Shown here piece after piece: positions 9,634 to 18,595 of a DNA stretch of 64,000 nucleotides. Below the pieces are notes generated by a model. That model saw nothing but the letters and a program-made list of their open reading frames with translations. It was not told the DNA's origin and searched no databases. This stretch comes from Agrobacterium tumefaciens. Its GTDB lineage: Bacteria; Pseudomonadota; Alphaproteobacteria; Rhizobiales; Rhizobiaceae. The position numbers and the translations under genes were made by a program. The stretch lies in the NCBI RefSeq assembly GCF_013318015.2, contig NZ_CP115841.1, positions 372,001 through 436,000 on the forward strand. Reading direction: 5' to 3'. Numbering within the stretch: the first letter of the stretch is position 1; each line of letters starts with the position of its first letter.

Positions 9634-10152
9634 ATGTTGACAGTCATAATGGAATGCCGGGATCAGGAACCGGAACTGGCGCATACGCTGTCTGCGCTTG
9701 TAACCGGGGCCGTGGAAGGGCTGGTAAGCGACGTTGTGATCCTCGATCACGGTTCGCGCGATGGATCGTCGCGCGTCGCCGATGCCGCTGGTTGCCGTTT
9801 TTATGCGCAATGGGATATTGAGGATGTCATGCGCTCGGCGCGCGGGCATTGGATCCTGCTGGTCGAACCGGGTGCGCGTCCGCAGAGCGGCTGGATCGAA
9901 GAGATTCTCGAATATGTGGCTGTCTGTGCCGAGCCCGCGCGTTTCTCACCGTCCCGGTATCACAAGCGGCCCTTTTTCAGCCGGATAGTGCGCCGCCGTC
10001 CTCCCTTGGAATGCGGCTACCTGATGCCGAAGAAACATGCAGTGGCGATCGCAAAATCCGGCATGGCCCTGACACAGCTCGTGCACGCGCAAAAGCCGCG
10101 CCGCCTGAATGCGGAACTGGTTCCCGCCTGGACGGCGAGAACTTCCAACTAA
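9634..10152 (+). CDS. Short family-2 glycosyltransferase-like protein
   Basis: A 172-residue protein with features of the GT-A fold: MLTVIMECRDQEPELAHTL at the N-terminus, then VVILDHGSRDGSSRVAD, the usual nucleotide-sugar-binding stretch. It is far shorter than normal family-2 transferases and lacks a clear DxD and catalytic Asp region, so it may be a degenerate or specialised member. The start was placed at ATG 9634; ATG 9628 and GTG 9592 are alternatives with no better binding site. Convergent with the FAD oxidase gene, 27 bases away. Confidence 0.6.
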   Translation: MLTVIMECRDQEPELAHTLSALVTGAVEGLVSDVVILDHGSRDGSSRVADAAGCRFYAQWDIEDVMRSARGHWILLVEPGARPQSGWIEEILEYVAVCAEPARFSPSRYHKRPFFSRIVRRRPPLECGYLMPKKHAVAIAKSGMALTQLVHAQKPRRLNAELVPAWTARTSN

Positions 10153-10179
10153 CCTGCAACGATGATGAAGCTGCTGTCC

Positions 10180-11613
10180 CTAGCGGGCGGTGATCACCTT
10201 GCCGGGGTTCATGATGCCGGCGGGGTCAAAGGCGTGTTTGATGCGTCGCATCAGGTCCATTTCAATGCCAGGCCTGATCGCGGCCAGCTCGTCGCGCTTC
10301 AACTGGCCGATGCCATGTTCGGCCGAAATCGAGCCGCCGAGCGACAGCACGATGCCGTGCACGATCTCGTTCATATCCCGCCAGCGACCGATGAATTCAG
10401 CTTTGTCCGCACCAACCGGCTGGGAAATATTGTAGTGGATGTTGCCATCGCCCAGATGGCCGAAGGCGCAGACGCGGGCGCCGGGAATGGCGGCAAGAAC
10501 GGCCTTTTCCGCCGTTGCCATGAATTCCGGTATCTTCGACACCGGAACGGAAACGTCGTGTTTGATAGAGCCGCCTTCCGGCTTTTGCGCATCCGACATG
10601 CTTTCGCGCATATGCCAGAGCGCCTGACGCTGCGCTTCCGATGAAGCGATCACCGCATCCTCGACCAGCCCGGCCGAAAAACCGCGCTCCAACAGCGATT
10701 GCATCATTGTTTCAGCCGTCTCAGCCGAATCGGAGGTGGAGATATCGATGAGCGCGTACCAGTCATGCGGCGTTTGTAGCGGATCGCGCACGCCGGGAAT
10801 ATGTTTGGCGGTGAATTCCACGCCGATGCGCGGCATCAGCTCAAAACCGGTCAGCGCTGTGCCGCAGAGGTTCGACGCCATTTCGAACAGCTTCAACGCA
10901 TCGTCGGTGGATCGAAGACCGGCAAAACCCACCTGATGGCCGAGCGGCACGGGGAAAAGCTTCAGCACCGCACCGGTGATAACGCCGAGCGTGCCTTCCG
11001 AACCGATGAAGAGATCGCGCAGATCGTAACCCGTATTGTCCTTTTTCAGCCGGCGAAGCCCGTCCCAGATTTCACCTGTCGGCAGCACCACTTCAAGCCC
11101 CAGGCAAAGCTGGCGCATATTGCCATAAGCGAGAACCGCCGTGCCGCCGGCATTGGTGGCCAGATTACCGCCGATGCGGCACGAGCCCTGCGAACCGAGC
11201 GACAGCGGGAACATCCGCTCCACGGTCGATGCGGCCTTGTGGATGTCGTCTAGAATGCAGCCGGCATCCGCAACGATGGTATTGGCGACCGGATCGATGT
11301 CGCGGATACGGTTCATGCGCTCGAGCGAGAGGATGATGTCGGTTCCGTCAGCACGCGGCGTCTGGCCACCCACAAGGCCAGTATTGCCGGTCTGCGGCAC
11401 GATGGGCGTGCCGGTCTCGCTGGCGAGCTTCAGGATGGCTGCAACCTCCTCGACAGTGCCGGGCTTGAGCAGCAGCGGTGACGCACCATGGTAAAGCCCG
11501 CGATTCTCCACAAGACGCGGCGCCATTTCCACAGCGTCGCGCACCGCGTTTTTTTCGCCGACAATGGCAGTGAAGCGGTCGAGGATGTCGGAGGAGGGGG
11601 CTGCGATTGTCAT
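10180..11613 (-). CDS. FAD-linked oxidase (D-2-hydroxyacid dehydrogenase family)
   Basis: Flavoprotein of the VAO/FAD_binding_4 superfamily, 477 residues. The FAD site is shown by PQTGNTGLVGGQTP and NLATNAGGTAVLAYGN, and GSEGTLGVIT follows. The C-terminal FAD-oxidase domain has FGHLGDGNIHYNI and SAEHGIGQLKRDEL, which provide substrate and metal contacts in D-2-hydroxyglutarate and D-lactate dehydrogenases. The likely substrate is a D-2-hydroxyacid; the sequence does not decide between D-2-hydroxyglutarate, D-lactate and glycolate. It lies 48 bases downstream of the Sua5 gene on the same strand and may share its transcript. Confidence 0.88.
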   Translation of the reverse strand: MTIAAPSSDILDRFTAIVGEKNAVRDAVEMAPRLVENRGLYHGASPLLLKPGTVEEVAAILKLASETGTPIVPQTGNTGLVGGQTPRADGTDIILSLERMNRIRDIDPVANTIVADAGCILDDIHKAASTVERMFPLSLGSQGSCRIGGNLATNAGGTAVLAYGNMRQLCLGLEVVLPTGEIWDGLRRLKKDNTGYDLRDLFIGSEGTLGVITGAVLKLFPVPLGHQVGFAGLRSTDDALKLFEMASNLCGTALTGFELMPRIGVEFTAKHIPGVRDPLQTPHDWYALIDISTSDSAETAETMMQSLLERGFSAGLVEDAVIASSEAQRQALWHMRESMSDAQKPEGGSIKHDVSVPVSKIPEFMATAEKAVLAAIPGARVCAFGHLGDGNIHYNISQPVGADKAEFIGRWRDMNEIVHGIVLSLGGSISAEHGIGQLKRDELAAIRPGIEMDLMRRIKHAFDPAGIMNPGKVITAR

Positions 11614-11661
11614 TGGCGTCTCGCTGTCATTTGAAACGGTGGGCGAAATGGTGAAGTACCG

Positions 11662-12639
11662 TCAGCCTCGCGGCGCGGCGGCGCGGGAAAGGCGGTCATT
11701 GATCGCCTCTCCAAGACCGTGTGCGGGAATGGTTGTGACCGCGATTGTCGCGGCACCGCTCGCATCGGCTGCTTTGAGATAATCGAACAGATTGGCGGCC
11801 GCCTCGGCAAGGTCGCCGGAAGGGCTGAGGTCGAGAACGGTACGGGCCGTCTCTTGTCCCTCAACCGCGATGCCGCCGAACCGGATCAGTGCCTCGTCGG
11901 AAGAAACGGACGTCGCGTCGAGGCGAACAGCTGCACCGGGCGCATAATGCGAGGCGAGCATTCCGGGTGCCTCGATGGCAGCTGATGCCTTTTCCGGCCG
12001 TTCGAGCTGGGTGCCGGTGATGCGCTCGATCTCCTCGGTGACGATGCCGCCGGGACGAAGCAGCCGCACCCGCCCGTCGTCTTCCACTTTGACGATGGTG
12101 GATTCGACACCGACGGAGGCAGCACCGCCATCAAGAATGAGGTTGATCCTGTTACCGAGATCAGCCTCGACATGGGCGGCACTGGTGGGGCTGATCTTGC
12201 CGGAACTATTGGCACTGGGCGCAGCAAGAGGTTTGTCGAACCGGCGGATCAGATCACCGGCGAAACCCTGCGGAACGCGAATGCCGACGGTATCGAGCCC
12301 CGCCGTTGCGAGTGAGTGAATGCCGCTTGCCGGTTTCAGCGGCAGAACCAGCGTCAACGGGCCAGGCCAGAAGGCTTCGGCGAGGCGTCGCGACACGGGA
12401 TCGAAAACCGCATAACGTTCGGCCATGGCGATATCGGCCATATGGCAGATCAGCGGATTGAACTGTGGCCTGCCTTTCGTTTCGTAAATGCGGGTAATGG
12501 CCGCCGGATCGGTGGCGTCCGCAGCAAGGCCGTAGACGGTTTCCGTGGGCAGGGCGATTGGCTGGCCGCGGGAAAGCTCCTCGACGGCCGCCTGCAAGGC
12601 GGTTTCCCGCTCGTTTTCGATATCGATATGACGCGCCAT
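11662..12639 (-). CDS. L-threonylcarbamoyladenylate synthase (Sua5 type)
   Basis: Makes the threonylcarbamoyl-AMP used for t6A37 modification of tRNAs that read ANN codons. The YrdC/Sua5 domain covers residues 10-205: ALPTETVYGLAADAT, KGRPQFNPLI, SANSSGKISPTSAAHV and RLLRPGGI are its standard motifs. A second, C-terminal Sua5 domain (about 230-325) makes this the long Sua5/YwlC form rather than the short TsaC form. Cytosolic. First gene of a likely two-gene transcript with the FAD oxidase. Confidence 0.93.
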   Translation of the reverse strand: MARHIDIENERETALQAAVEELSRGQPIALPTETVYGLAADATDPAAITRIYETKGRPQFNPLICHMADIAMAERYAVFDPVSRRLAEAFWPGPLTLVLPLKPASGIHSLATAGLDTVGIRVPQGFAGDLIRRFDKPLAAPSANSSGKISPTSAAHVEADLGNRINLILDGGAASVGVESTIVKVEDDGRVRLLRPGGIVTEEIERITGTQLERPEKASAAIEAPGMLASHYAPGAAVRLDATSVSSDEALIRFGGIAVEGQETARTVLDLSPSGDLAEAAANLFDYLKAADASGAATIAVTTIPAHGLGEAINDRLSRAAAPRG

Positions 12640-12703
12640 GATGCTGCCTTTCAGGGCGTCAATAGCGTATTTCAGGGCCTTATGGAAAGCGCTATCGTGG
12701 CTT

Positions 12704-13312
12704 TTATATTGCCTTGATGATCTTGCGCATCTCGTCCGAGCGGGCGCCGAGCATAAGCACGTTTTTGAGCGCTACGCGCGGGTCGTGGGTCTGGAACAGC
12801 AGGCCGCCGCGATGGAAGGAGGTATCGATGGCGACGTTCTTGTTTGGAAGCGCGTTGATGGCGACTGCGAAATACATCCGCGAATAGCGCGCATCGATGT
12901 TTTCGAAGAAGTTCTCGGCCCCGCTCAACTCGGCGAAGAAATTCGCGAAATAGAATGACCAGAGCACATGGCGCTCTGCGTCGAAACTGGTTTTCGCTGC
13001 CGTGACATGGCAATAGCCGAGATGCGGCCGCTCATCCAGCAGATGGTGGAAAACCATCTTGGGAAAACGGATGGACTGGTGAAAGCCATTGAGACGGCTA
13101 TGGGTGGCATCGGCAGCAGCCTCGAGCTTGCGTCCGGTCATCGCCGCCACTTCTTCATGGCTGTAATAGACGCGTTCCCTCGGCAGCCAGCGTTCTTCGT
13201 AGCGGCTTATGCGCCCGGTTCGCAGGAAATCCGAATGCGCGGTCTTTGAACGTATCGGCGTGACCGAATGTTTGCCGGCATCGAAATAACGTATGCGTGT
13301 CGCCTTCTCCAC
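12704..13312 (-). CDS. Conserved rhizobial protein of unknown function
   Basis: A 202-residue soluble protein with no signal peptide or membrane segment. It is rich in aromatic and basic residues (for example ERWLPRERVYYSHEEV, RFPKMVFHHLLDERPH, VLWSFYFANFFAEL). It resembles a Rhizobiales-only family that I recall as DUF6656, but I am not certain of that name. No catalytic motif is apparent. Upstream of the Sua5 gene on the same strand with a 64-base gap, so cotranscription is possible. Confidence 0.7.
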   Translation of the reverse strand: MEKATRIRYFDAGKHSVTPIRSKTAHSDFLRTGRISRYEERWLPRERVYYSHEEVAAMTGRKLEAAADATHSRLNGFHQSIRFPKMVFHHLLDERPHLGYCHVTAAKTSFDAERHVLWSFYFANFFAELSGAENFFENIDARYSRMYFAVAINALPNKNVAIDTSFHRGGLLFQTHDPRVALKNVLMLGARSDEMRKIIKAI

Positions 13313-13644
13313 CCGGAACGCCCTCGTTGTTGTCGATCAGGCAATATAGTTTAGGGCATGTTAAAACTCCGTTGCGCCACAACCCCCGTTTTTTAACGGG
13401 TAGAGAGGGAGCTGCGCGACATCATGCGTCATATTGCGACGTGGTTTCCGGCGGGGAATAGCTGCCGGATTTCGCAGCGGAATGGCGTGCAACGGCCATT
13501 GGCGCATGTCGCAATTTGTCGCCAATGCGGAAGCCGATGTCGCTGTCTGCGCTACCGCAAATGAACGCTGATGTTTAGATGGGATCACACTTCCGCAGTC
13601 CGATAAATGGTGTGGGGCAGGGCGGTTTGATCGAGGATTTGGCC
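13313..13644 (+). promoter_or_regulatory. Control region upstream of gbcA-like gene
   Basis: 332 bases without a gene between divergent genes. It holds a small hairpin CCCGTT-TTTT-AACGGG (13385-13400) and three direct copies of TGTCGC at 13507, 13517 and 13538. Their offsets of 10 and 21 bases put them on one face of the helix, as for AraC-type activator sites. Confidence 0.4.
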
Positions 13645-14889
13645 ATGGAATTGCGTGATACCGTACTGCGTCAGCTGAAGAACCGCCGCGAAGGCTTCAG
13701 CCTGGAACAGTCTTTCTACACGGACCCGGATTATTTCAATCTGGACATGGAAACCATCTGGTACCGCGACTGGCTGTTTGTCGGCCATGATTGCGAAGTG
13801 CCGAAGGCCGGTAACTACATCACCGTTCAGGTCGGCGCCTATTCCGTCGTCATCATTCGCGGTCGCGATGGACAGATTCGCGCCCTCCATAATTCCTGTC
13901 GCCATCGCGGTTCCCGCGTCTGCTCTTCTCATAAGGGCCAGTCCGCACGCCTCGTCTGTCCCTATCACCAGTGGACCTACGATCTGGACGGCAAGCTGCT
14001 GTTTGCCCGCCATATGGGCGATGATTTCGACAAGGCTGAATTCGGCCTGAAGCCGGTCCACTGCGAAACCGTTGCCGGTTACGTCTTCATCTGCCTGGCA
14101 GACCAGCCCGCCGATTTCGCGCCGATGCGCGCCGAGGTCGAAAGCTACATGGCGCCGCATCGCATCTGGGAAGCCAAGGTTGCGCATGAAAGCACGATTA
14201 TCGAAAAGGGTAACTGGAAGCTCGTCTGGGAAAACAACCGCGAGTGCTACCATTGCGCCGCCAACCATCCGGAACTCTGCCGCACCTATCCTGAAAACCC
14301 GAGCGTTACGGGTACGGACGGTGGTGCAAGCGATCCCGAGATCGGTGGCCACTGGGCACGCTGCGAGGCTGCCGGCCTGCCGAGCCGCTTCAAGATCGAT
14401 CCGAAAGGCCAGTTCCGTGTTGCCCGCATGCCGCTGATCGGCGAGGCGGAAAGCTACACCATGTCGGGAAAACGCGCCGTGCGCCGGCCACTTTCGGATG
14501 ATGTCAGCATCAGCCATATCGGCGCGCTGCTTCTGTTCCATTATCCGACGACCTGGAACCACTTCCTCGGCGACCACACCATTTCCTTCCGCGTGCTGCC
14601 GCTCAACGCCAATGAGACCATGGTCACTACCAAATGGCTGGTGCACAAGGATGCGGTTGAAGGCGTGGATTACGATCTCGAGGATCTCACGCACGTCTGG
14701 AACGAAACCAACGATCAGGACCGCCGCATCGTCGAGGAAAACGCCTTCGGCATCCGCTCGCCCGCTTACCAGCCCGGCCCCTATTCCATGGAAGACGAGG
14801 GCGGCGTGATGCAGTTCGTCAACTGGTATGCCGATTTCATGGTTGACCGGCTGTCGGGCGACAAGGCCCGCCTTTCGGCAGTAGCGTAA
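13645..14889 (+). CDS. gbcA: Rieske oxygenase, glycine betaine monooxygenase alpha-subunit type
   Basis: Terminal oxygenase of 414 residues. The Rieske 2Fe-2S site is C85-x-H87 (SCRHRGSR) and C105-x2-H108 (CPYHQW). The catalytic iron site is shown by NRECYHCAANHPELC with His203 and His208. With the adjacent flavin/ferredoxin reductase this matches the GbcAB system, which demethylates glycine betaine to dimethylglycine; stachydrine demethylase and carnitine oxygenase belong to the same family and cannot be excluded. Start at ATG 13645 because GAGG lies about 10 bases upstream and the family begins here; the open frame reaches back to 13579. Confidence 0.8.
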   Translation: MELRDTVLRQLKNRREGFSLEQSFYTDPDYFNLDMETIWYRDWLFVGHDCEVPKAGNYITVQVGAYSVVIIRGRDGQIRALHNSCRHRGSRVCSSHKGQSARLVCPYHQWTYDLDGKLLFARHMGDDFDKAEFGLKPVHCETVAGYVFICLADQPADFAPMRAEVESYMAPHRIWEAKVAHESTIIEKGNWKLVWENNRECYHCAANHPELCRTYPENPSVTGTDGGASDPEIGGHWARCEAAGLPSRFKIDPKGQFRVARMPLIGEAESYTMSGKRAVRRPLSDDVSISHIGALLLFHYPTTWNHFLGDHTISFRVLPLNANETMVTTKWLVHKDAVEGVDYDLEDLTHVWNETNDQDRRIVEENAFGIRSPAYQPGPYSMEDEGGVMQFVNWYADFMVDRLSGDKARLSAVA

Positions 14890-14896
14890 CGCGAAG

Positions 14897-15979
14897 ATGA
14901 ATATGGCTGTGACCTACAAGCACATAGACGAGATGAAGCCGTGGAGCGATAAGCTTCACCTACTGGAATGCATTTCGGTGACGCCCGAGACGCCTGACGT
15001 GATGACATTCCTGTTCCGGTCGGAGGATCAGAACTGGTTCCGTTACCTGCCGGGCCAGTTCGTGACGCTGGAGTTGCCGGTAGGCAAGGAGCCGCTCTAC
15101 CGCACCTACACATTGTCCTCCAGCCCGTCGCGGCCCTATGCGCTGTCGGTCACGGTCAAGGCGCAGGCCACCAGCATCGGCACGCGCTGGATGTTCGACA
15201 ATCTGAAGCCCGGCATGAAAATCCGGGCACTCGGCCCGCTCGGCGATTTCTCTTATGTCCGGCATCCCGGCGACAAATACCTGTTCATCTCGGCCGGCTC
15301 CGGCGTGACGCCGATGATGTCGATGGTGCGCGACATGAGCGACCGCGCGCCGCAGAGTGACATCGCCTTCATCAATTGCTCGCGCTCGCCATCCGATATC
15401 GTGTTCCGTCACGAGCTGGAATATCTTGCCCGCTTCATGCCGAAACTGTCGCTCGGTTTCATCGTGGAAAATTGCGGCCGCACTGATCTCTGGTCCGGCT
15501 TGAAGGGCATGGTCGACAAGGCCAAGATTGCGCTTCTGTCGCCTGATTTCATGGATCGCACGGTGTTCTGTTGTGGACCGGAGCCTTTCATGGCCGCCAT
15601 CCGCTCCATGCTGGATGCTTCCGGCTTCGACATGAGCCGTTACCACCAGGAAAGCTTTTCGCCAGCCGCCCCGGTTGCTGTGGGCGAGAGTATTCACACC
15701 GTGGCGGATGGCGAAGCACTCTCGATGGTGGGGTTTACGCTTTCCGGCAAGGAAGTGCCGTGCCAGCCCGGCCAGACCGTTTTGATGACGGCGCGCGCCG
15801 CCGGTGTGCGCATCGGTGCCGCCTGCGAATCTGGAATTTGCGGCACCTGCCGGGTGCTGAAGCTCTCCGGCGAGGTGGAGATGAACCACAATGGCGGCAT
15901 TCTCGATGACGAAATCGATGAAGGCTATATTCTCGCCTGCTGCTCGCGGCCCTTGACCGACGTGAAGGTGGAAGCCTGA
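14897..15979 (+). CDS. gbcB: Hybrid flavin and 2Fe-2S NAD(P)H oxidoreductase, GbcB type
   Basis: Electron-supply partner of the upstream Rieske oxygenase; the gap is 7 bases. Domains in order: FAD-binding barrel (GQFVTLELP, RTYTLSSSPSRP), NAD-binding domain (SAGSGVTPMMSMVRDM, FCCGPEPFM), then a plant-type ferredoxin domain with cysteines C310, C315, C318 and C348 (ACESGICGTC and ILACC). At 360 residues it has the length of GbcB (about 366). It should pass electrons from NAD(P)H through FAD and 2Fe-2S to the oxygenase. Confidence 0.82.
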   Translation: MNMAVTYKHIDEMKPWSDKLHLLECISVTPETPDVMTFLFRSEDQNWFRYLPGQFVTLELPVGKEPLYRTYTLSSSPSRPYALSVTVKAQATSIGTRWMFDNLKPGMKIRALGPLGDFSYVRHPGDKYLFISAGSGVTPMMSMVRDMSDRAPQSDIAFINCSRSPSDIVFRHELEYLARFMPKLSLGFIVENCGRTDLWSGLKGMVDKAKIALLSPDFMDRTVFCCGPEPFMAAIRSMLDASGFDMSRYHQESFSPAAPVAVGESIHTVADGEALSMVGFTLSGKEVPCQPGQTVLMTARAAGVRIGAACESGICGTCRVLKLSGEVEMNHNGGILDDEIDEGYILACCSRPLTDVKVEA

Positions 15980-16023
15980 GCGCACGAAATCCTGCGTCTT
16001 ATGCGGGAATCTATTTTTGAACC

Positions 16024-16048
16024 GGAACCAAAGGTCTTAAAACTCGTT
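16024..16048 (+). promoter_or_regulatory. EcfG/RpoE2-type general stress promoter before BA14K gene
   Basis: GGAAC at 16024-16028 and CGTT at 16045-16048, separated by exactly 16 bases, match the consensus GGAAC-N16/17-CGTT of the alphaproteobacterial general stress sigma factor EcfG. It lies 112 bases before the BA14K start and after the gbcB stop. Confidence 0.65.
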
Positions 16049-16160
16049 TGCACGTCATCGAATTCTTTTCGGGTGTTTCAATGGGGCTGCCCCTACCTCC
16101 GACAAGACCGAGTAGTTAGAAAGCGCGGTTCAACGCGCTACAGCAAACGGAGGAAAGATC

Positions 16161-16625
16161 ATGATGAATTTCCGCACGACGAGCGTCGCTACGGCGGTTG
16201 TCCTGTTCCTGACAAGCTTCACGCCGTCGCAGGCGTTCCAGGCGCCTGTTCCGATGGCGAAGCCGGCAATCTCAACCGAGAATGTAGTGCCGGTGCAGTA
16301 TCGTGAATGGGACCGCCGAGGTGACCGCAGATATGGCGACCGCATGTATCGTCCGCGCCCGTCGCGGGACGGATATTATAACGGCCATCGCGGCTATCGC
16401 GACCGCCGTCCGGGCTACCGCTATCACAACGGGATGTGGTTCCCGCTGGCGGCCTTCGCCACTGGCGCAATCATTGGCGGTGCCATGGCGCAGCCGAGAC
16501 CGGCTTATGGCGGCAGCCATGTTGCCTGGTGCCAGAACCGTTGGCGCTCTTACCGCGCCTACGATAACAGCTACCAGCCGAACAGCGGTCCGCGTCGTGT
16601 ATGCGTATCTCCATACAGCCGTTGA
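16161..16625 (+). CDS. BA14K-family secreted protein, copy 1
   Basis: A 154-residue protein with an N-terminal signal peptide (hydrophobic VVLFLTSFTPSQAF) and a basic, tyrosine-rich middle (many RGYRDRRPGYR-like stretches). A conserved hydrophobic segment [17 protein letters not shown] follows, then the BA14K C-terminal motif HVAWCQNRWRSYRAYDNSYQ ending in RRVCVSPYS. The Brucella relative BA14K is an immunoreactive lectin-like envelope protein; the role here is unknown. A GGAGG site precedes the ATG. It shares most of its length with the next gene, so the two are tandem duplicates. Probably expressed in the general stress response, judging by the promoter upstream. Confidence 0.85.
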   Translation: MMNFRTTSVATAVVLFLTSFTPSQAFQAPVPMAKPAISTENVVPVQYREWDRRGDRRYGDRMYRPRPSRDGYYNGHRGYRDRRPGYRYHNGMWFPLAAFATGAIIGGAMAQPRPAYGGSHVAWCQNRWRSYRAYDNSYQPNSGPRRVCVSPYSR

Positions 16626-16637
16626 GCACGCCTTCCG

Positions 16638-16664
16638 AAAGCCCGGATCTGATCCGGGCTTTTG
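16638..16664 (+). terminator. Terminator after BA14K copy 1
   Basis: AAAGCCCGGATC and ATCCGGGCTTT form an 11-base stem with a tiny loop, ending in TTTT, 13 bases after the stop codon. Confidence 0.85.
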
Positions 16665-16849
16665 CTCTCGCGTGCCGAGTTTCGGTAACCGAAGCGTGAC
16701 AACGCCGTTAATGCTGGGTTCAGGCGAAAGCGCCTAGCCTGCAACCTGTGATGTTCCAGCCAGCACCGACAAACTGGCTGGATAAAAAGAAAAAGGTGTT
16801 ATTATTCACGTGCAACGGCCTGTCGACCGTCGTGAATGGAGGAAGTCAG

Positions 16850-17374
16850 ATGAGAAGCTATGTGAAGAATATCCTGGCTGTCGGTCTTTCTGCAATCGTG
16901 GTTGCAGGAGCGATTGTTCCCGCTGAGGCAATGCCATTGCTGATGGCGCCGAAGAGTGTCGAGACCCTGGGTAACGATGCCGGCAAGAATGTCGTCAATG
17001 TGCAATACTGGCGCGATCGCGACAATCGTGGCGGCTGGGGCGGCGAACGCCGCGGCTGGTACGGCGGCCATCGCGGTTATCGCGACTACCGCCCGGGTTA
17101 TCGTCACCACGACGGTTACTGGTTCCCGCTCGCAGCCTTTGCGACGGGCGCGATCATCGGCGGCGCACTGTCGCAGCCGCGCGAAGTCTACCGTCCGGTT
17201 CCGGAATATCGCCCGCGTCCGGTCTACCGCGAATATCGTCCGGTCCGTCGTGCCGGCATGAGCCAGGCGCATGTGAACTGGTGCTATGGCCGGTATCGGT
17301 CCTACGATGCCTATAGCAACACGTTCCAGCCCTACAATGGCCCACGCCAGCCCTGCTATTCGCCTTACAGCTGA
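16850..17374 (+). CDS. BA14K-family secreted protein, copy 2
   Basis: A 174-residue paralogue of the preceding gene. It has a signal peptide ([18 protein letters not shown]), a glycine/arginine/tyrosine-rich middle ([19 protein letters not shown]), the shared [17 protein letters not shown] segment, then an extra [14 protein letters not shown] proline/arginine stretch absent from copy 1. The C-terminal BA14K motif is [19 protein letters not shown] with the second cysteine in [11 protein letters not shown] 16850 has a strong GGAGGAAG site; the open frame reaches back to 16748 without one. I see no GGAAC-type promoter here, so the copies may be regulated differently. Confidence 0.85.
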   Translation: MRSYVKNILAVGLSAIVVAGAIVPAEAMPLLMAPKSVETLGNDAGKNVVNVQYWRDRDNRGGWGGERRGWYGGHRGYRDYRPGYRHHDGYWFPLAAFATGAIIGGALSQPREVYRPVPEYRPRPVYREYRPVRRAGMSQAHVNWCYGRYRSYDAYSNTFQPYNGPRQPCYSPYS

Positions 17375-17380
17375 TAGCAT

Positions 17381-17419
17381 TACTCCGTCACTCCGGCCTT
17401 CATCCGGCAAGACGGAGTA
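17381..17419 (+). other. Inverted repeat after BA14K copy 2
   Basis: TACTCCGTC/GACGGAGTA, a 9-base stem 6 bases after the stop, enclosing a small CCGG/CCGG inner pair. There is no T-run; it may protect the mRNA end ahead of the true terminator at 17448. Confidence 0.45.
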
Positions 17420-17447
17420 GCGATTGACCAGCCTGATAGTTATTACG

Positions 17448-17476
17448 AGCCGCCCGGATACGGGCGGCTTTTTGTT
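17448..17476 (+). terminator. Terminator between BA14K copy 2 and the CorA/ZntB gene
   Basis: AGCCGCCCG/CGGGCGGCT stem with loop GATA, followed by TTTTGTTTT. It ends one base before the stop of the convergent corA-like gene. Confidence 0.88.
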
Positions 17477-17477
17477 T

Positions 17478-18473
17478 TCACAGAATGCGCGCCCGCTTCA
17501 GCACGAACCAGGCAAGCATAACCGAAATCACGATGAAGATGCTGGCCGCCATCGTGCCGCCGGTGCCGACCGTAAATGGCAACTCATCCGTGTTCATGCC
17601 GAAGAAGCCGGTGACCAGCGATGGCGGCAGCAGGAATGCCGTCATCAGCGACAGGATATAGAGATGCCGGTTAGTTTCGGACGAGAGCTTGGAATCGATT
17701 TCCTCGTGCAGCAGCCTTGCGCGTTCCTGAAGGGCGTAGACATCGTGATCGACGGCCTCGAGGCGGCCCATCAGCCGCGAGGCGACATCCTCGAAACCGT
17801 CAGGCATCTCGTCCTCATCGGTGGCAGACGCCCGCCGCATCAGGGTGAGCACCGTGCGCAGATGCCGGTGGAGGCGAACGACCGTGCGTCTGAGCGGCGC
17901 AAGCCGCCGCCGCTCGTCGCGGTTTTCGCTGTCATAGACCAGGTCCTCGATGGCGTTCAGCTCTTCGGTCGTTTCCATCACCAGGCTGATCAGCGAACGC
18001 TGGAATTCCGCGACGAGGCCTTCGAAGACATGGGCCGGCGTGAGGTAGCGGTTGGAATTCTTGTCGACTGCCGCTTTCAGCCGGTCCACTGAGCGCAACG
18101 GTTGCAGACGGGTGGTAATGATGAAACGGTCGCTGACCGCGAAATGCAGCCAACCGAAATCACGCGTTTCCTGATCGAACTCGCGCTGGAAATCGACCAG
18201 CGTCCCATAAAGTGACTTTTCATCCACCGTGATGGACGGATGGGTTTCATGGGTGGTGAGGCTTGCCAGCGCTGCCGGATCGAGACCATCGATCGTTTCG
18301 AGAAAGCCAGCCACCCGCTGATCCGCGAGATTGAGGTGCAGCCAGAAGAAGCCCTCGCATTGCGCCATCTCGCCAAAGCCCGCATCGGGCGCAAGCCGCC
18401 GGCATGGCGCCGTTCCAGGGTGGAATTGATAGGCCCAGACAAGGCCGGGGATAGCGGGCGTTATGAGATCCAT
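17478..18473 (-). CDS. CorA/ZntB family divalent cation transporter
   Basis: Inner membrane pentameric cation channel or transporter, 331 residues. Two C-terminal membrane helices are visible, the first ending in the GMN signature (GFFGMNTDELPF) and the last reading IFIVISVMLAWFVLKRARIL. The large N-terminal cytosolic domain (residues 1-265) is typical. The NTDELP after GMN and the N-terminal VWAYQFHPG favour the ZntB branch (zinc) over the magnesium channel CorA, but specificity is inferred. ATG 18473 fits the family start; the frame is open to 18545. Confidence 0.88.
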   Translation of the reverse strand: MDLITPAIPGLVWAYQFHPGTAPCRRLAPDAGFGEMAQCEGFFWLHLNLADQRVAGFLETIDGLDPAALASLTTHETHPSITVDEKSLYGTLVDFQREFDQETRDFGWLHFAVSDRFIITTRLQPLRSVDRLKAAVDKNSNRYLTPAHVFEGLVAEFQRSLISLVMETTEELNAIEDLVYDSENRDERRRLAPLRRTVVRLHRHLRTVLTLMRRASATDEDEMPDGFEDVASRLMGRLEAVDHDVYALQERARLLHEEIDSKLSSETNRHLYILSLMTAFLLPPSLVTGFFGMNTDELPFTVGTGGTMAASIFIVISVMLAWFVLKRARIL

Positions 18474-18595
18474 CGTGGCAGTCCTGACCGGCGGAATGGG
18501 AGGGAGGCGTCCGTCGCCCCAAGACGGAAACGGCAGCGGTGGCACGGCACCTGTCAGCGCATGCTGAGCAAATTCATATGACAGTTTTATAACAA

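Noticed and set aside
13385..13400. CCCGTT-TTTT-AACGGG as a terminator
   Set aside because: The T-run is in the loop, not after the stem; no gene ends nearby.
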